Part shown: positions 35,148 to 44,082 of the stretch, piece by piece
Layout: every line of letters starts with the position of its first letter
Numbering within the stretch: the stretch's first letter is position 1
From: Bacteroidales bacterium
Lineage (GTDB): Bacteria > Bacteroidota > Bacteroidia > Bacteroidales > UBA932
DNA: 56,783 nucleotides
Direction of reading: 5' to 3'
NCBI GenBank assembly: GCA_017557535.1
Contig: JAFYYM010000045.1
Coordinates: 1 to 56,783, forward strand
Program-made: the position numbers and the translations under genes
The notes under the pieces: model-generated
What the model was told of the DNA's origin: nothing
The model's input: only the letters and a program-made list of their open reading frames with translations
Database searches by the model: none

Positions 35148-36535
35148 TAAAGAAATCAATAGTCACTTTATTGGCGGTCCTCGCCACATGCTCGGCAGGC
35201 TTCGCGCAGAAGTATAAATACATAGATAAATCGGTCGCGGTAGTCGGCAATGAGTTGATTCTTATCTCGGACATTGAAGGTTCCGTGAAGGAGAGGAGGG
35301 CGCAAGGTCTGATGTCGGACAGGAATGTCCGTTGTGAGGTCCTTGAGACTATGCTCGAGTCCAAACTCCTGCTGATGCAGGCCAGGGTCGACTCCCTTTC
35401 TGTCAATCAGGACAATGTCGATGGCATGTTGTCACAGAGAGTGGATCAGCTCCTCACTTATATGGGTGGCCAGGAGCAACTTGAGGAATATTTCGGAAAG
35501 CCGCTGTACCGCATACGTCAGGACTGGCGCAAGCAGTATGAGGATCTGAGCCTCACACAGCAGGAGCAGATGGAGATCATGAAGACCGTACCTGATATGA
35601 CTCCCTACGATGTTAAGGAATACTTGGATACGGTCGATACCAAGAACCTTCCCATAGTCCCGATAAAATATCAGCTCAGCCAGATTTGTCTCTATCCGGA
35701 CCGTGATGCCGCCAATCTGGCTGTGCGTGAGAAGCTTCTGGAGTTGCGGGAGAGAATCATCAACGGTGAGAAGTTCTCCACCCTCGCCAGAATGTATTCT
35801 GAGGATCCGGGTAGCGCCCGTAGGGGTGGAGAGCTCGGAATGGCCTCCAAATCAATTTATTGGCCTGTTTTTTCTGATGCGGCGATGGCCTTGAAGCCAG
35901 GTGTTATCTCCCAGATAGTCGAGACTCCTGACGGATTCCACATCATTGAGGTCCTTGAGAAAAACGGTGATATGTTCAATTGCCGCCATATCTTGATGAA
36001 GCCTCAGTATACATCTGCTGACAAGGAGAAGGCTTTCAAGACTTTGGACAGCTTGAGAACGGAGATTCTCAACGGGGCTGTCACGTTCCAGATGGCTGCC
36101 AGCTTTTATTCGCAGGATGCTCCCACCAGGACTAACGGTGGGCAGATGTCAGATCCCAACACCGGCTCCGCCTATTTTGAGATCGACCAGCTCAAGCCGG
36201 AAGATTATAAAGCCATTAAGGACTTGAAGGAAGGTGAGATCTCTGAGCCGGTCCAGTCCACTGACAATGATGGACGACCGGACCAGGTCAAGGATTTCGT
36301 GGTCGGTAAGACCAACTACAAGATTATCCGTGTTGATAAGATTCTCCCCGCTCACACGGCGTCTTTCGAGTCTGATTTCTCGCAGCTACAGGAGGAGGTC
36401 AAGAGAGAGAAGCAGCAGGCGGCTTTGGACGAGTTCCTGGAGAAGAAGATAAAAGACACCAGGATAGTCATTGATCCAATGTTCAAAGACTGCGAGTTCC
36501 ACCGTTCCATCTGGACTTCTAAGTTCAGTGAGTAA
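35144..36535 (+). CDS. surA: SurA-type peptidylprolyl isomerase (parvulin)
   Basis: A 463-aa periplasmic chaperone and isomerase for outer membrane proteins. A signal peptide (SAGFAQ) is followed by the SurA N-domain (SVAVVGNELILISDIE). Two parvulin domains come next; the first (about residues 170-275) includes FSTLARMYSEDPGSARRGGE and the second (about 280-400) FQMAASFYSQDAPTRTNGGQ. The C-terminal helix closes the chaperone module. It should deliver beta-barrel proteins such as SusC and TolC to the assembly machinery. 3 bases or so separate it from the OstA-like gene. Confidence 0.92.
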   Translation: MIKKSIVTLLAVLATCSAGFAQKYKYIDKSVAVVGNELILISDIEGSVKERRAQGLMSDRNVRCEVLETMLESKLLLMQARVDSLSVNQDNVDGMLSQRVDQLLTYMGGQEQLEEYFGKPLYRIRQDWRKQYEDLSLTQQEQMEIMKTVPDMTPYDVKEYLDTVDTKNLPIVPIKYQLSQICLYPDRDAANLAVREKLLELRERIINGEKFSTLARMYSEDPGSARRGGELGMASKSIYWPVFSDAAMALKPGVISQIVETPDGFHIIEVLEKNGDMFNCRHILMKPQYTSADKEKAFKTLDSLRTEILNGAVTFQMAASFYSQDAPTRTNGGQMSDPNTGSAYFEIDQLKPEDYKAIKDLKEGEISEPVQSTDNDGRPDQVKDFVVGKTNYKIIRVDKILPAHTASFESDFSQLQEEVKREKQQAALDEFLEKKIKDTRIVIDPMFKDCEFHRSIWTSKFSE

Positions 36536-36540
36536 GTGTG

Positions 36541-39171
36541 ATGTCTGTTCGCCGCCTCGCATATTCCATCCTTTTTATTCTGCTCCCGCTGGTAGCTCAA
36601 GCCCAGTTTTCTGAGCGGAAAGACAGTCTTGTACGCCTTCTCGGGTGTGACAAGCTTCAACTGGAGGAGGTGGGCGGCCATAGTTTCAGGAAGGCTCTCG
36701 GGAACGCCCGTTTCGAGCATAACGCCACAAAATTGATTTGCGACACCGCCTTGTGGGATGTCGACGCCAATGTCATCAAGGCTATCGGCCACGTGAGGAT
36801 CATCCAGAACCGGACTGTTCTCACTAGTGACAATCTGGATTATTATATCGGCAGCAGTCTCGCCGAGTTCAGAGGCAGCCTGGTCCAGCTTCAGGATAAA
36901 GATAGGAACACGCTAAGGACGAGGAACTTGGACTATGACACGGCCGATAGTGTCGCCATTTTTCGTAACGGAGGGTCTTTCCGGGATAAGGATGGCCAGA
37001 TCATCGAGAGTGATGTTGGAAGATATGACGCCAAGACAAAAACTTTCCGTTTTTACCGCGATGTAAACATGTATACCGACTCCGTGTTCGTCAAGACAGA
37101 TGACCTTGACTTCAACACTGAGACCTCTGTCGCGGTATTCGGTACAGGCACGCATGCTTGGAGGGGAGATAATATGCTCTCCGCCAATGCGGGCTCTTAC
37201 AACCGGGCCGCGGAAGTGTTCACTTTCACGAAGAATGTCCATCTCCTGACTTTGAACCAGGAGGCTTGGTCCGATACTCTGGTTTACGAGAGGGCTTTCA
37301 ATAATGCCGAGATGTTCGGCAACGTGGAGCTTCTAGATACGACCAGAAATGTCACGGCTGTGGCGGGTTACATGCAATACGTTGATTCCCTCGAGCGGAT
37401 AAGGATGCTCAGGGATCCCTCTGTGATCGCTGTTTTCGAGCAGAATGGCACTAAAGACACTGTGTATGTCCGAGGGGACGAGCTTTTGTATTGGGCTGTT
37501 CCCCGGAACGAGGTGTCTGAGAATGAGGTGGCCAAGTCCCGGAAACGCATGGAGGAGCTTGCTGTTGACCCTGTCTCTGAATACAGGCGCAAGGCTTATG
37601 AGGCTGCTGTTTCCGCGGCTGAAGAGGCGAAAAGGAAGAGGGAGGAAGAGGATCCTAATTTCAAGGGCAGCCGGCCGAAGGGAGGCCCGTATTCTGAGCC
37701 TTTATGGCGAGTCTCCGACTTGTCGGCTCCTCCTGTCCAGGTCGATTCATTGGACTCGGAGCTCTCGGACTCCACCAAAATCGGTTTCCTCTATGCGTTG
37801 CGAAACGTCAAGGTGTTCCGCAAAGACATGCAGGTGGTTTGCGACTCGCTTGAATACAATGACCTTGACTCTCTGGTGAGGCTGTATCGTTCCCCGGTTG
37901 TGTGGAATGAGATTCGCCGTCAGTATTCCGCGGACAGCATTACCGTGGTCTTGAAGAACAGGGCTCTTGACAAGGCCAGCCTCATGTCCAATGCCTTCAT
38001 CGTGGTTCAGGAAGACTCCCTTTGCTTCGACCAGATCAGAGGCACGGAGATGATGGCGTACTTCGACTCGACAGGCACTTTGAGGCGTTTTGATTCCATG
38101 GGAGGGGCATCCGGTCTTTTCTTCCTTGAGGAGAAAGGAGCCTTCGCGACAGTGAACAAATTCGAGGCGAAGATGCTCTCGGCAGCTTTCATTAAAGGGA
38201 ACATCAATGACCTGGTCTATTATGAGCAGGTTAAGAGTGACGCATATCCTGCCGTTCAGCTCAAGAAAGATGAGCGTATACTTAAAGGGTTCGAGTGGCA
38301 GCCGGAAAAGCGCCCGAAAGGTCCTGAGGATATCGTCGCATATACGCCTCGAAAGACGGAAAGAGCTCGTTATGAGAGTGTTCCGCATGCTAAGTTCGCT
38401 CAAACTGAGATTTATTTCCCGGGTCATATAGCTAATATAAACAAGATGCTCGCCAGCGCTGATTCCCTCAAGAGGGCCAGAGAGGCGGAGCGTAAGGCTG
38501 CGGAAGAGTTGAGGAAAGCCGAAGAGGCCTTGGCGGCTCAGAACGCTCAGGAGGCTAAGGCTGCACAAGAAGCTCAAGATGCCCAAGAAGCTCAGGAGGT
38601 AAAAGAGGAGAAGGTTGAAGGACAGGCGAAAGTGTCTGGGAAGAAGCCTGTGGAGGTTACTGGAGAGCCTACCACACCGAAGGAGTCTATCCAATCCAAT
38701 AAACCCACCGAGGCGCTTGATTCGTTGGGAGCCGCGGTATCCGATTCGCTGGCGGCGGTGTCCGATTCCCTGGCTGCGGCAAAGTTGTTGGCGAGGGAGA
38801 AGTTTGTGGCTGATTCGTTGAAGACAGCGAAGATGGATTCGCTAAGACGGGCATTGACAGCGGACCTGGATGCTGAGAGGGCTTTGAAGAAGGCTCAAAG
38901 AGACGCGAAGAGAGCCTCTCAAGACAGTTTGCGCCAAGCCAGGGCAGCCAAGAAAGAGGCAAAGTGGGCCGCTCTTGACGCGAAAGATGCTGAGAAGGCC
39001 GCCAGGAAAGCGGAGAAGAAAGCTGAAAGTCAACGACTCAAACTGAAGAAAATGTTGAAGGCTAAAGCGAAGTCTGATGCCAGGGAACAGAAGTTCTTTG
39101 AACGCTATAAGGCTCGTTATGAGAAGAAAAAGGCCAGGCAGGATGCTGCCGCCTTGAAGAAGAAGCATTAG
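36541..39171 (+). CDS. OstA/LptA-like protein with long charged C-terminal tail
   Basis: An 876-aa protein. A signal peptide (VAQAQ) precedes an OstA-like beta-jellyroll region (about residues 25-330, then 410-600), with repeats such as ATKLICDTALWDVDANVIKA and LTSDNLDYYIG. LptA/OstA proteins carry lipopolysaccharide across the periplasm. A charged insert spans about residues 330-410. The last 240 residues (from about 636) are Ala/Lys/Glu/Arg-rich, strongly helical and basic near the end, much like a TolA stalk. Such a tail is unusual for this family. ATG 36541 is preferred over a GTG one codon earlier. It closes the guaB-surA group. Confidence 0.82.
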   Translation: MSVRRLAYSILFILLPLVAQAQFSERKDSLVRLLGCDKLQLEEVGGHSFRKALGNARFEHNATKLICDTALWDVDANVIKAIGHVRIIQNRTVLTSDNLDYYIGSSLAEFRGSLVQLQDKDRNTLRTRNLDYDTADSVAIFRNGGSFRDKDGQIIESDVGRYDAKTKTFRFYRDVNMYTDSVFVKTDDLDFNTETSVAVFGTGTHAWRGDNMLSANAGSYNRAAEVFTFTKNVHLLTLNQEAWSDTLVYERAFNNAEMFGNVELLDTTRNVTAVAGYMQYVDSLERIRMLRDPSVIAVFEQNGTKDTVYVRGDELLYWAVPRNEVSENEVAKSRKRMEELAVDPVSEYRRKAYEAAVSAAEEAKRKREEEDPNFKGSRPKGGPYSEPLWRVSDLSAPPVQVDSLDSELSDSTKIGFLYALRNVKVFRKDMQVVCDSLEYNDLDSLVRLYRSPVVWNEIRRQYSADSITVVLKNRALDKASLMSNAFIVVQEDSLCFDQIRGTEMMAYFDSTGTLRRFDSMGGASGLFFLEEKGAFATVNKFEAKMLSAAFIKGNINDLVYYEQVKSDAYPAVQLKKDERILKGFEWQPEKRPKGPEDIVAYTPRKTERARYESVPHAKFAQTEIYFPGHIANINKMLASADSLKRAREAERKAAEELRKAEEALAAQNAQEAKAAQEAQDAQEAQEVKEEKVEGQAKVSGKKPVEVTGEPTTPKESIQSNKPTEALDSLGAAVSDSLAAVSDSLAAAKLLAREKFVADSLKTAKMDSLRRALTADLDAERALKKAQRDAKRASQDSLRQARAAKKEAKWAALDAKDAEKAARKAEKKAESQRLKLKKMLKAKAKSDAREQKFFERYKARYEKKKARQDAAALKKKH

Positions 39172-39231
39172 TCTTGCGTGATTTGGGGTGTAGGAAGGCG
39201 CGTTTGTTCCAATATTTGTCTCTCCTTTAGC

Positions 39232-39239
39232 TATCTTTG
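39232..39239 (+). promoter_or_regulatory. -7 element TATCTTTG at the head of the glycan locus
   Basis: TATCTTTG lies 25 bases before the TTG start of the GH92 gene. TTTG occurs at 39203-39206 and 39215-39218, but neither has the ideal 19-21 base spacing. Confidence 0.5.
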
Positions 39240-39264
39240 CTAAATACCATATAATGCTAAAGTT

Positions 39265-42126
39265 TTGAGACCAATTTTCCGATCAGCCCTGTTCCTTGTT
39301 TTATCTGTCGCTTTCACGGCATGTTCTGGAACTTCTGAGACAAACCTTGTCTCGTATGCGGATCCCTTTGTCGGGACCGGTTTTCATGGTCATACATATC
39401 CCGGTGCCACAACCCCTTTCGGGATGGTCCAATTGAGTCCCGACACCAGGAACACGACCTGGGATGGATGTTCTGGCTACCACTACAGCGATGCTTCCAT
39501 CCTTGGCTTCTCGCACACTCATATCAGCGGCACCGGTTGCGCTGATCTCGGTGATTTTCTTTTTCTTCCTTTCATTGGGAAGGATATTCCCATAAGCCTT
39601 CCATTCTCTCATGACGACGAGAAGGCCTGTCCTGGATACTATAAGGTGGCTTTCCCTAAAGCTGGCCTTACTGTCGAGTTGACGGCGACAACCAGGGCCG
39701 GAGTTCATCGTTATACATTTAAGGGAGAAGGCGAGCGCCATGTCTTGATTGACGCCGCCTATAACATTGGTGAAACCCATCCTGACCGGATATTCATGGA
39801 TGTGGAGGGCGATTCTGTTGTCAAAGGAGGTCGCCATGTCAGCGGTTGGGCTCCTGACAGGCAGGTTTATTTCAATGCCGTTTTCTCGGTCCCGTTCTCT
39901 TCGGCGGAAAAGCTTGAAGGTGACAGGATACTTCTTACCTTCCCTGAGGCGACGACGGAAATGACTGTCTCTGTGGGGCTTTCACAAGTTGATACTGACG
40001 GCGCTGCCCGAAATCTCGCCACTGAAGTTGGTGATAAAGATTTCGACACCATACTCTCGGAGGCTTCCGATACCTGGGCTGAGGCTCTTGGGGCTATAAA
40101 GGTTGAGGGTGGTAGCAAGGAGGACAGGACCAATTTCTACTCGGCTCTTTACCACACCATGATAGTTCCTAACCGATGTGATGACGTGGATGGTCGCTAC
40201 AGGGATTTCCGTCAGGAGATCGCCACTGTGCCGGAGGAAGGGGCGTTCTATTCCACACTGTCCTTATGGGATACTTTCAGGAGCTGGAATCCGTTGATGA
40301 CGTTTATCAATGTGCCTCTTGTCAATGACATGGTGTTCAGCCTCATGGACATGGCAGAAAAGGGCGGGCGACTTCCCATGTGGCCTTTGACCAGCTCTGA
40401 CACCGAGTGCATGATAGGCTATCACGCCGTCTCGATGATGGCGGACGCTTGGCTCAATCTCCACTCTTTCGATTGTGAGGAGCCTTTCAAGGCCATGTTC
40501 ACAGCCTCCAACACGGATGCGAGCTCTGAGTCATACAACGCTTATGGGTATGTTCCCGCCAACATTCAGGCAGAGTCGGTTTCCAAGACTCTGGAGTTCG
40601 CCTACGATGATTGGTGCATCTACCGGATGGCTGAGGAATTGGGTCTTGAAGATATAGCCAATGAGTATTATTCCAGGGCGAGACGCTACACCGCCCTGTT
40701 TGATGCCTCCACCGGTTTTATGCGTGGAAGGGATTCTGAGGGCAACTGGATGCCAAGGTTCAATCCGATTGGCAGCTCCAGGGACTACACCGAGGGGATC
40801 CCTTGGCAATACCGGTTCTTCGTCCCGCACGACTTCAATGGATTGACAGCCCTTATGGGGGGCAAGGACGCCATGGTTGCCGCTCTGGATTCCTTGTTCA
40901 CATATGATGAGAGGGATCCCGGGACTGATATCGGTGATATGACAGGTCTTGTCGGGCAGTATGCCCACGGCAACGAGCCCAGCCACAATATGGCATATCT
41001 ATACAATTTCCTGGGTCAGCCGTGCAAGTCTCAAAAGCTTGTACGTCAGTTACTTAAAGAAATGTATTCTCCCACCCCTGAGGGCATCAGCGGTAATGAG
41101 GACTGCGGCCAGATGTCGGCCTGGTATGTCCTCTCGGCTCTCGGAATATATCCTGTTTGTCCCGGAACTGGTGAATATGTATTCTCGGCTCCTCTTTTCA
41201 ATAGGGCGGTCATCTCCTTGTTCGGTGAGGAGGATCTTGTCATCACTGCCGATCATCCGGAATATCCATACATCAAATCAGTCACCTTTAACGGGGAACC
41301 TATTGATGCTCAGTTTATTACTTTCGATAGACTGCGTGATGGAGGCGAGTTGGCTTTCAAGTTGTCAAAGAATCCGCTTACAGACCGGGATGATCTCCAG
41401 GCTCCTTATTCCTTGACAGCAGGTGATCAGGTCTCCATGCCTTATGTGACTGGAGATCCGGTATATTACGAAGGAGACTTTGAGGTTATGCTGCGGAGCA
41501 GGACTGAAGGAGCCACAATCAGGTACACCCTTGATGGCAGCGATCCGGACGAGAGTGCCGCTCTTTTCGAGAAACCATTCACAATCGATAGTGATATGGT
41601 TATCACCGCCAGGGCGTTTAAGGATGGGCTGGCTCCTAGCGAACAGATGAGGATACATGCTGTTCCCGCTGTTTTCTTACCTGCGGCGAAGGTGTCTGGA
41701 TTAAAGCCGGGATGTGAATACACCTACCATACAGGCCTGTTCTCCCGTACCGCTGATGTCAGGGCGAGCCGCCCTGTTTCCTCAGGGGTGATGGAATCTC
41801 CCTCGATTAAGGATGCTCCGGACGAGGATCATTTCGGATATGTGTTCACTGGGTATCTGGATATCTCCGAGGATGGCATTTGGGACTTCGCTCTCCGTAG
41901 TGATGATGGCGCCCTTTTAGAGATTGACGGAAAGATTGTGGTGGACAACGATGGTTCACATGCGGCTTTCACCGCCACCGGGCGTATTCCTTTGATGAAA
42001 GGACCTCATCCTTTCCGCCTTTCCTATCTGGAGGATTACGAGGGTCAGAGCCTTTTCTGGGCTTGGAAGTCTAAAGGGGAAGAGAAGTTTGAGAGGATAC
42101 CGAATGGTTCAGTTTGGCATAAGTAG
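39265..42126 (+). CDS. GH92 alpha-mannosidase with CHB_HEX-type and PA14-like C-terminal domains
   Basis: A 953-aa lipoprotein (lipobox VAFTACSG). The GH92 catalytic core covers residues about 30-710, with GFSHTHISGTG, HGNEPSHN and GNEDCGQMSAWYVLS. It is followed by a chitobiase C-terminal-like Ig domain (about 720-790, IRYTLDGSDPDES) and a PA14-like domain (about 810-950, LRSDDGALLEIDG), which may bind glycan. The only start giving this signal peptide is TTG 39265; a nearby ATG at 39254 is in another frame and stops after four codons. It should remove mannose residues from the locus target. First gene of the PUL-like cluster. Confidence 0.92.
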   Translation: MRPIFRSALFLVLSVAFTACSGTSETNLVSYADPFVGTGFHGHTYPGATTPFGMVQLSPDTRNTTWDGCSGYHYSDASILGFSHTHISGTGCADLGDFLFLPFIGKDIPISLPFSHDDEKACPGYYKVAFPKAGLTVELTATTRAGVHRYTFKGEGERHVLIDAAYNIGETHPDRIFMDVEGDSVVKGGRHVSGWAPDRQVYFNAVFSVPFSSAEKLEGDRILLTFPEATTEMTVSVGLSQVDTDGAARNLATEVGDKDFDTILSEASDTWAEALGAIKVEGGSKEDRTNFYSALYHTMIVPNRCDDVDGRYRDFRQEIATVPEEGAFYSTLSLWDTFRSWNPLMTFINVPLVNDMVFSLMDMAEKGGRLPMWPLTSSDTECMIGYHAVSMMADAWLNLHSFDCEEPFKAMFTASNTDASSESYNAYGYVPANIQAESVSKTLEFAYDDWCIYRMAEELGLEDIANEYYSRARRYTALFDASTGFMRGRDSEGNWMPRFNPIGSSRDYTEGIPWQYRFFVPHDFNGLTALMGGKDAMVAALDSLFTYDERDPGTDIGDMTGLVGQYAHGNEPSHNMAYLYNFLGQPCKSQKLVRQLLKEMYSPTPEGISGNEDCGQMSAWYVLSALGIYPVCPGTGEYVFSAPLFNRAVISLFGEEDLVITADHPEYPYIKSVTFNGEPIDAQFITFDRLRDGGELAFKLSKNPLTDRDDLQAPYSLTAGDQVSMPYVTGDPVYYEGDFEVMLRSRTEGATIRYTLDGSDPDESAALFEKPFTIDSDMVITARAFKDGLAPSEQMRIHAVPAVFLPAAKVSGLKPGCEYTYHTGLFSRTADVRASRPVSSGVMESPSIKDAPDEDHFGYVFTGYLDISEDGIWDFALRSDDGALLEIDGKIVVDNDGSHAAFTATGRIPLMKGPHPFRLSYLEDYEGQSLFWAWKSKGEEKFERIPNGSVWHK

Positions 42127-42147
42127 AATGACAATATAAACAACGAT

Positions 42148-44082
42148 ATGCGTAAAACACTGATAATCTTCGCCGCGGCGGTGCTATGCCTGACTCTTCA
42201 GGCTCAGCGTCCAATCGCTTATCACTCCCACAATGACTACGATCGTATAGCTCCTTTCTGGGAGGCGTATTCACAACATTGTACTTCGATTGAGGCCGAT
42301 GTGTTCCTTCAGGACGGGGAGATTCTCGTGGCTCACAACCGGGAGGATGTGAAGGCTGACCGTAGCCTGAGAACCATGTACATTGAGCCGATAGTCAAGA
42401 AGTTCCGTGAAAATGGCGGCCGAATGTGGAAAGGAAGCGATGACCTCCTTCAGCTGGTTGTCGATCTCAAGAGCTCTGATGCCCTTCCCGGAGTCGTGGC
42501 TCTCGCTGAAGAGTTTCCGGATGTGTTCGCTGGCGAGAAAGGCGTCAGGATAGTCATCACCGGTGGGTATCCCGCCCCGGCGGATTATGATAAATGGCCA
42601 TCCTGGCTTTGGTATGACGGGGACTTCACGGACGGGAAGCTCGATTATACCCCTGATCAGTTAAAGCGAATCGCGATGATCAGCACCGACTTCCGTCGTT
42701 TCGCGAGGAAATGGAACGGTAAGGGCAGGATGATTGAGTCTGAAATGGAGGCCGTTACGGCCGCCATAGAAGCTGTACATGCTATAGGGAAACCTATACG
42801 CTTCTGGGATGCGCCAGAAGGGACCACCGCTTACTTCACCTTCCACAGGCTTGGGGTGGATATATTCAATACGGACCATCCCGCCAAGTGCGCTCTTTTC
42901 TTTGATGACTGGACCAACAAGAACTTCAGGATGGGACGCCATACCGTCAAGTCTGGTGTCACCGGGACAAAGAAGCTGGACAAGGCGACCCGTGATTTCC
43001 AGGGCTTCCAGAATGAGAAGATGATGCTCGACAAGGGAATTGACGTCTATACTCCCACTTACAGGAACGACGGTTCCACCAAGAAAGTGAAGAATGTCAT
43101 ATTCCTTATCGGAGACGGTATGGGATTGAATCAGATACTGTCCGGGGCTTATGCTAACGGCCGGGACCTTTCAATGTTGAGAATGAAGAACATGGGTCTT
43201 CAGTTCTACAATCCCAATGACGATTTTATAGGGGATTCCGCTTCTGGTGGCAGTGCTTTGGCGACGGGTGAGATATCCTGGACCAGACATATCGCCTCCA
43301 ATGAGGACGGATCGGTGGAGTATCCTTCTTTGAGCGACTATTTCCACGCCCAAGGTAGGGCTGTCGGAGTTGTCACATTGGGCGACCTCGCTGACGCCAC
43401 TCCCAGTGTTTTCTATGCCCACACCGCTGAACGCGACAGTATTGACAAGGTTACTAGGTACTTGGCCACAAACAAGACCCTTGACCTTCTTGCCGGAAGC
43501 GGGACCGACTATTTCGAGGATCCCCGTGAGGAAGGTTTCGACCTTATGAATGCGATCAAGGCTAATGGATTCAACTACACACACGACGCTTTGAGCATCA
43601 GTTCCATTCCTGGCAGAGTGATTTGCGCTGACCGGAGGATGGGGGCCTATGCTCGTCAGGAGACTCTGAGTTTCCTCGCTGACATAACCAAGGAGTCCAT
43701 AGCCAAGCTCCAGAAATCCTCAAAGAAAGGATTCTTCCTGATGGTGGAGGGCGCTAAGATCGACTATGCTGGGCATTCAGACTGCCTGCCCGCCTCGATT
43801 ATTGAGACTCTGAGCTTCGATTTGGCTGTGGCAGAGGCACTTAAGTTCGCTGATAGCAACGGTGAGACACTTGTTGTGGTGACTGCGGACCACGAGACCG
43901 GAGGGCTTACCATTCTTGATGGGGATCTTGCCACCGGTCACGTGCTGGCCATATACAATTCAGACGACCACACCCCGCTCGCTCTGCCGGTGTTCGCTTA
44001 TGGGCCCGGATCACAGGAATTCAAGGGTACTTATATGAATTACGACATCGCGCGAGCGATAAAACGGATAGTTAAGAAATGA
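42148..44082 (+). CDS. Fusion: PLC/GDPD-like phosphodiesterase + alkaline phosphatase
   Basis: A 644-aa secreted protein (signal ending LQAQ). The N-terminal domain (about residues 20-270) resembles the PI-PLC/GDPD TIM-barrel superfamily: YHSHNDY, IEADVFLQDGE and LVAHN supply the His, Glu-x-Asp and His expected for catalysis. The C-terminal domain (about 310-640) is an alkaline phosphatase: FLIGDGMG, nucleophile Ser364 in GDSASGGSALATG, EGAKIDYAGHS and TADHETGG. Such a fusion could cleave a phosphodiester and then remove the remaining phosphate. It follows GH92 and overlaps the GH63-like gene by four bases. Confidence 0.88.
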   Translation: MRKTLIIFAAAVLCLTLQAQRPIAYHSHNDYDRIAPFWEAYSQHCTSIEADVFLQDGEILVAHNREDVKADRSLRTMYIEPIVKKFRENGGRMWKGSDDLLQLVVDLKSSDALPGVVALAEEFPDVFAGEKGVRIVITGGYPAPADYDKWPSWLWYDGDFTDGKLDYTPDQLKRIAMISTDFRRFARKWNGKGRMIESEMEAVTAAIEAVHAIGKPIRFWDAPEGTTAYFTFHRLGVDIFNTDHPAKCALFFDDWTNKNFRMGRHTVKSGVTGTKKLDKATRDFQGFQNEKMMLDKGIDVYTPTYRNDGSTKKVKNVIFLIGDGMGLNQILSGAYANGRDLSMLRMKNMGLQFYNPNDDFIGDSASGGSALATGEISWTRHIASNEDGSVEYPSLSDYFHAQGRAVGVVTLGDLADATPSVFYAHTAERDSIDKVTRYLATNKTLDLLAGSGTDYFEDPREEGFDLMNAIKANGFNYTHDALSISSIPGRVICADRRMGAYARQETLSFLADITKESIAKLQKSSKKGFFLMVEGAKIDYAGHSDCLPASIIETLSFDLAVAEALKFADSNGETLVVVTADHETGGLTILDGDLATGHVLAIYNSDDHTPLALPVFAYGPGSQEFKGTYMNYDIARAIKRIVKK

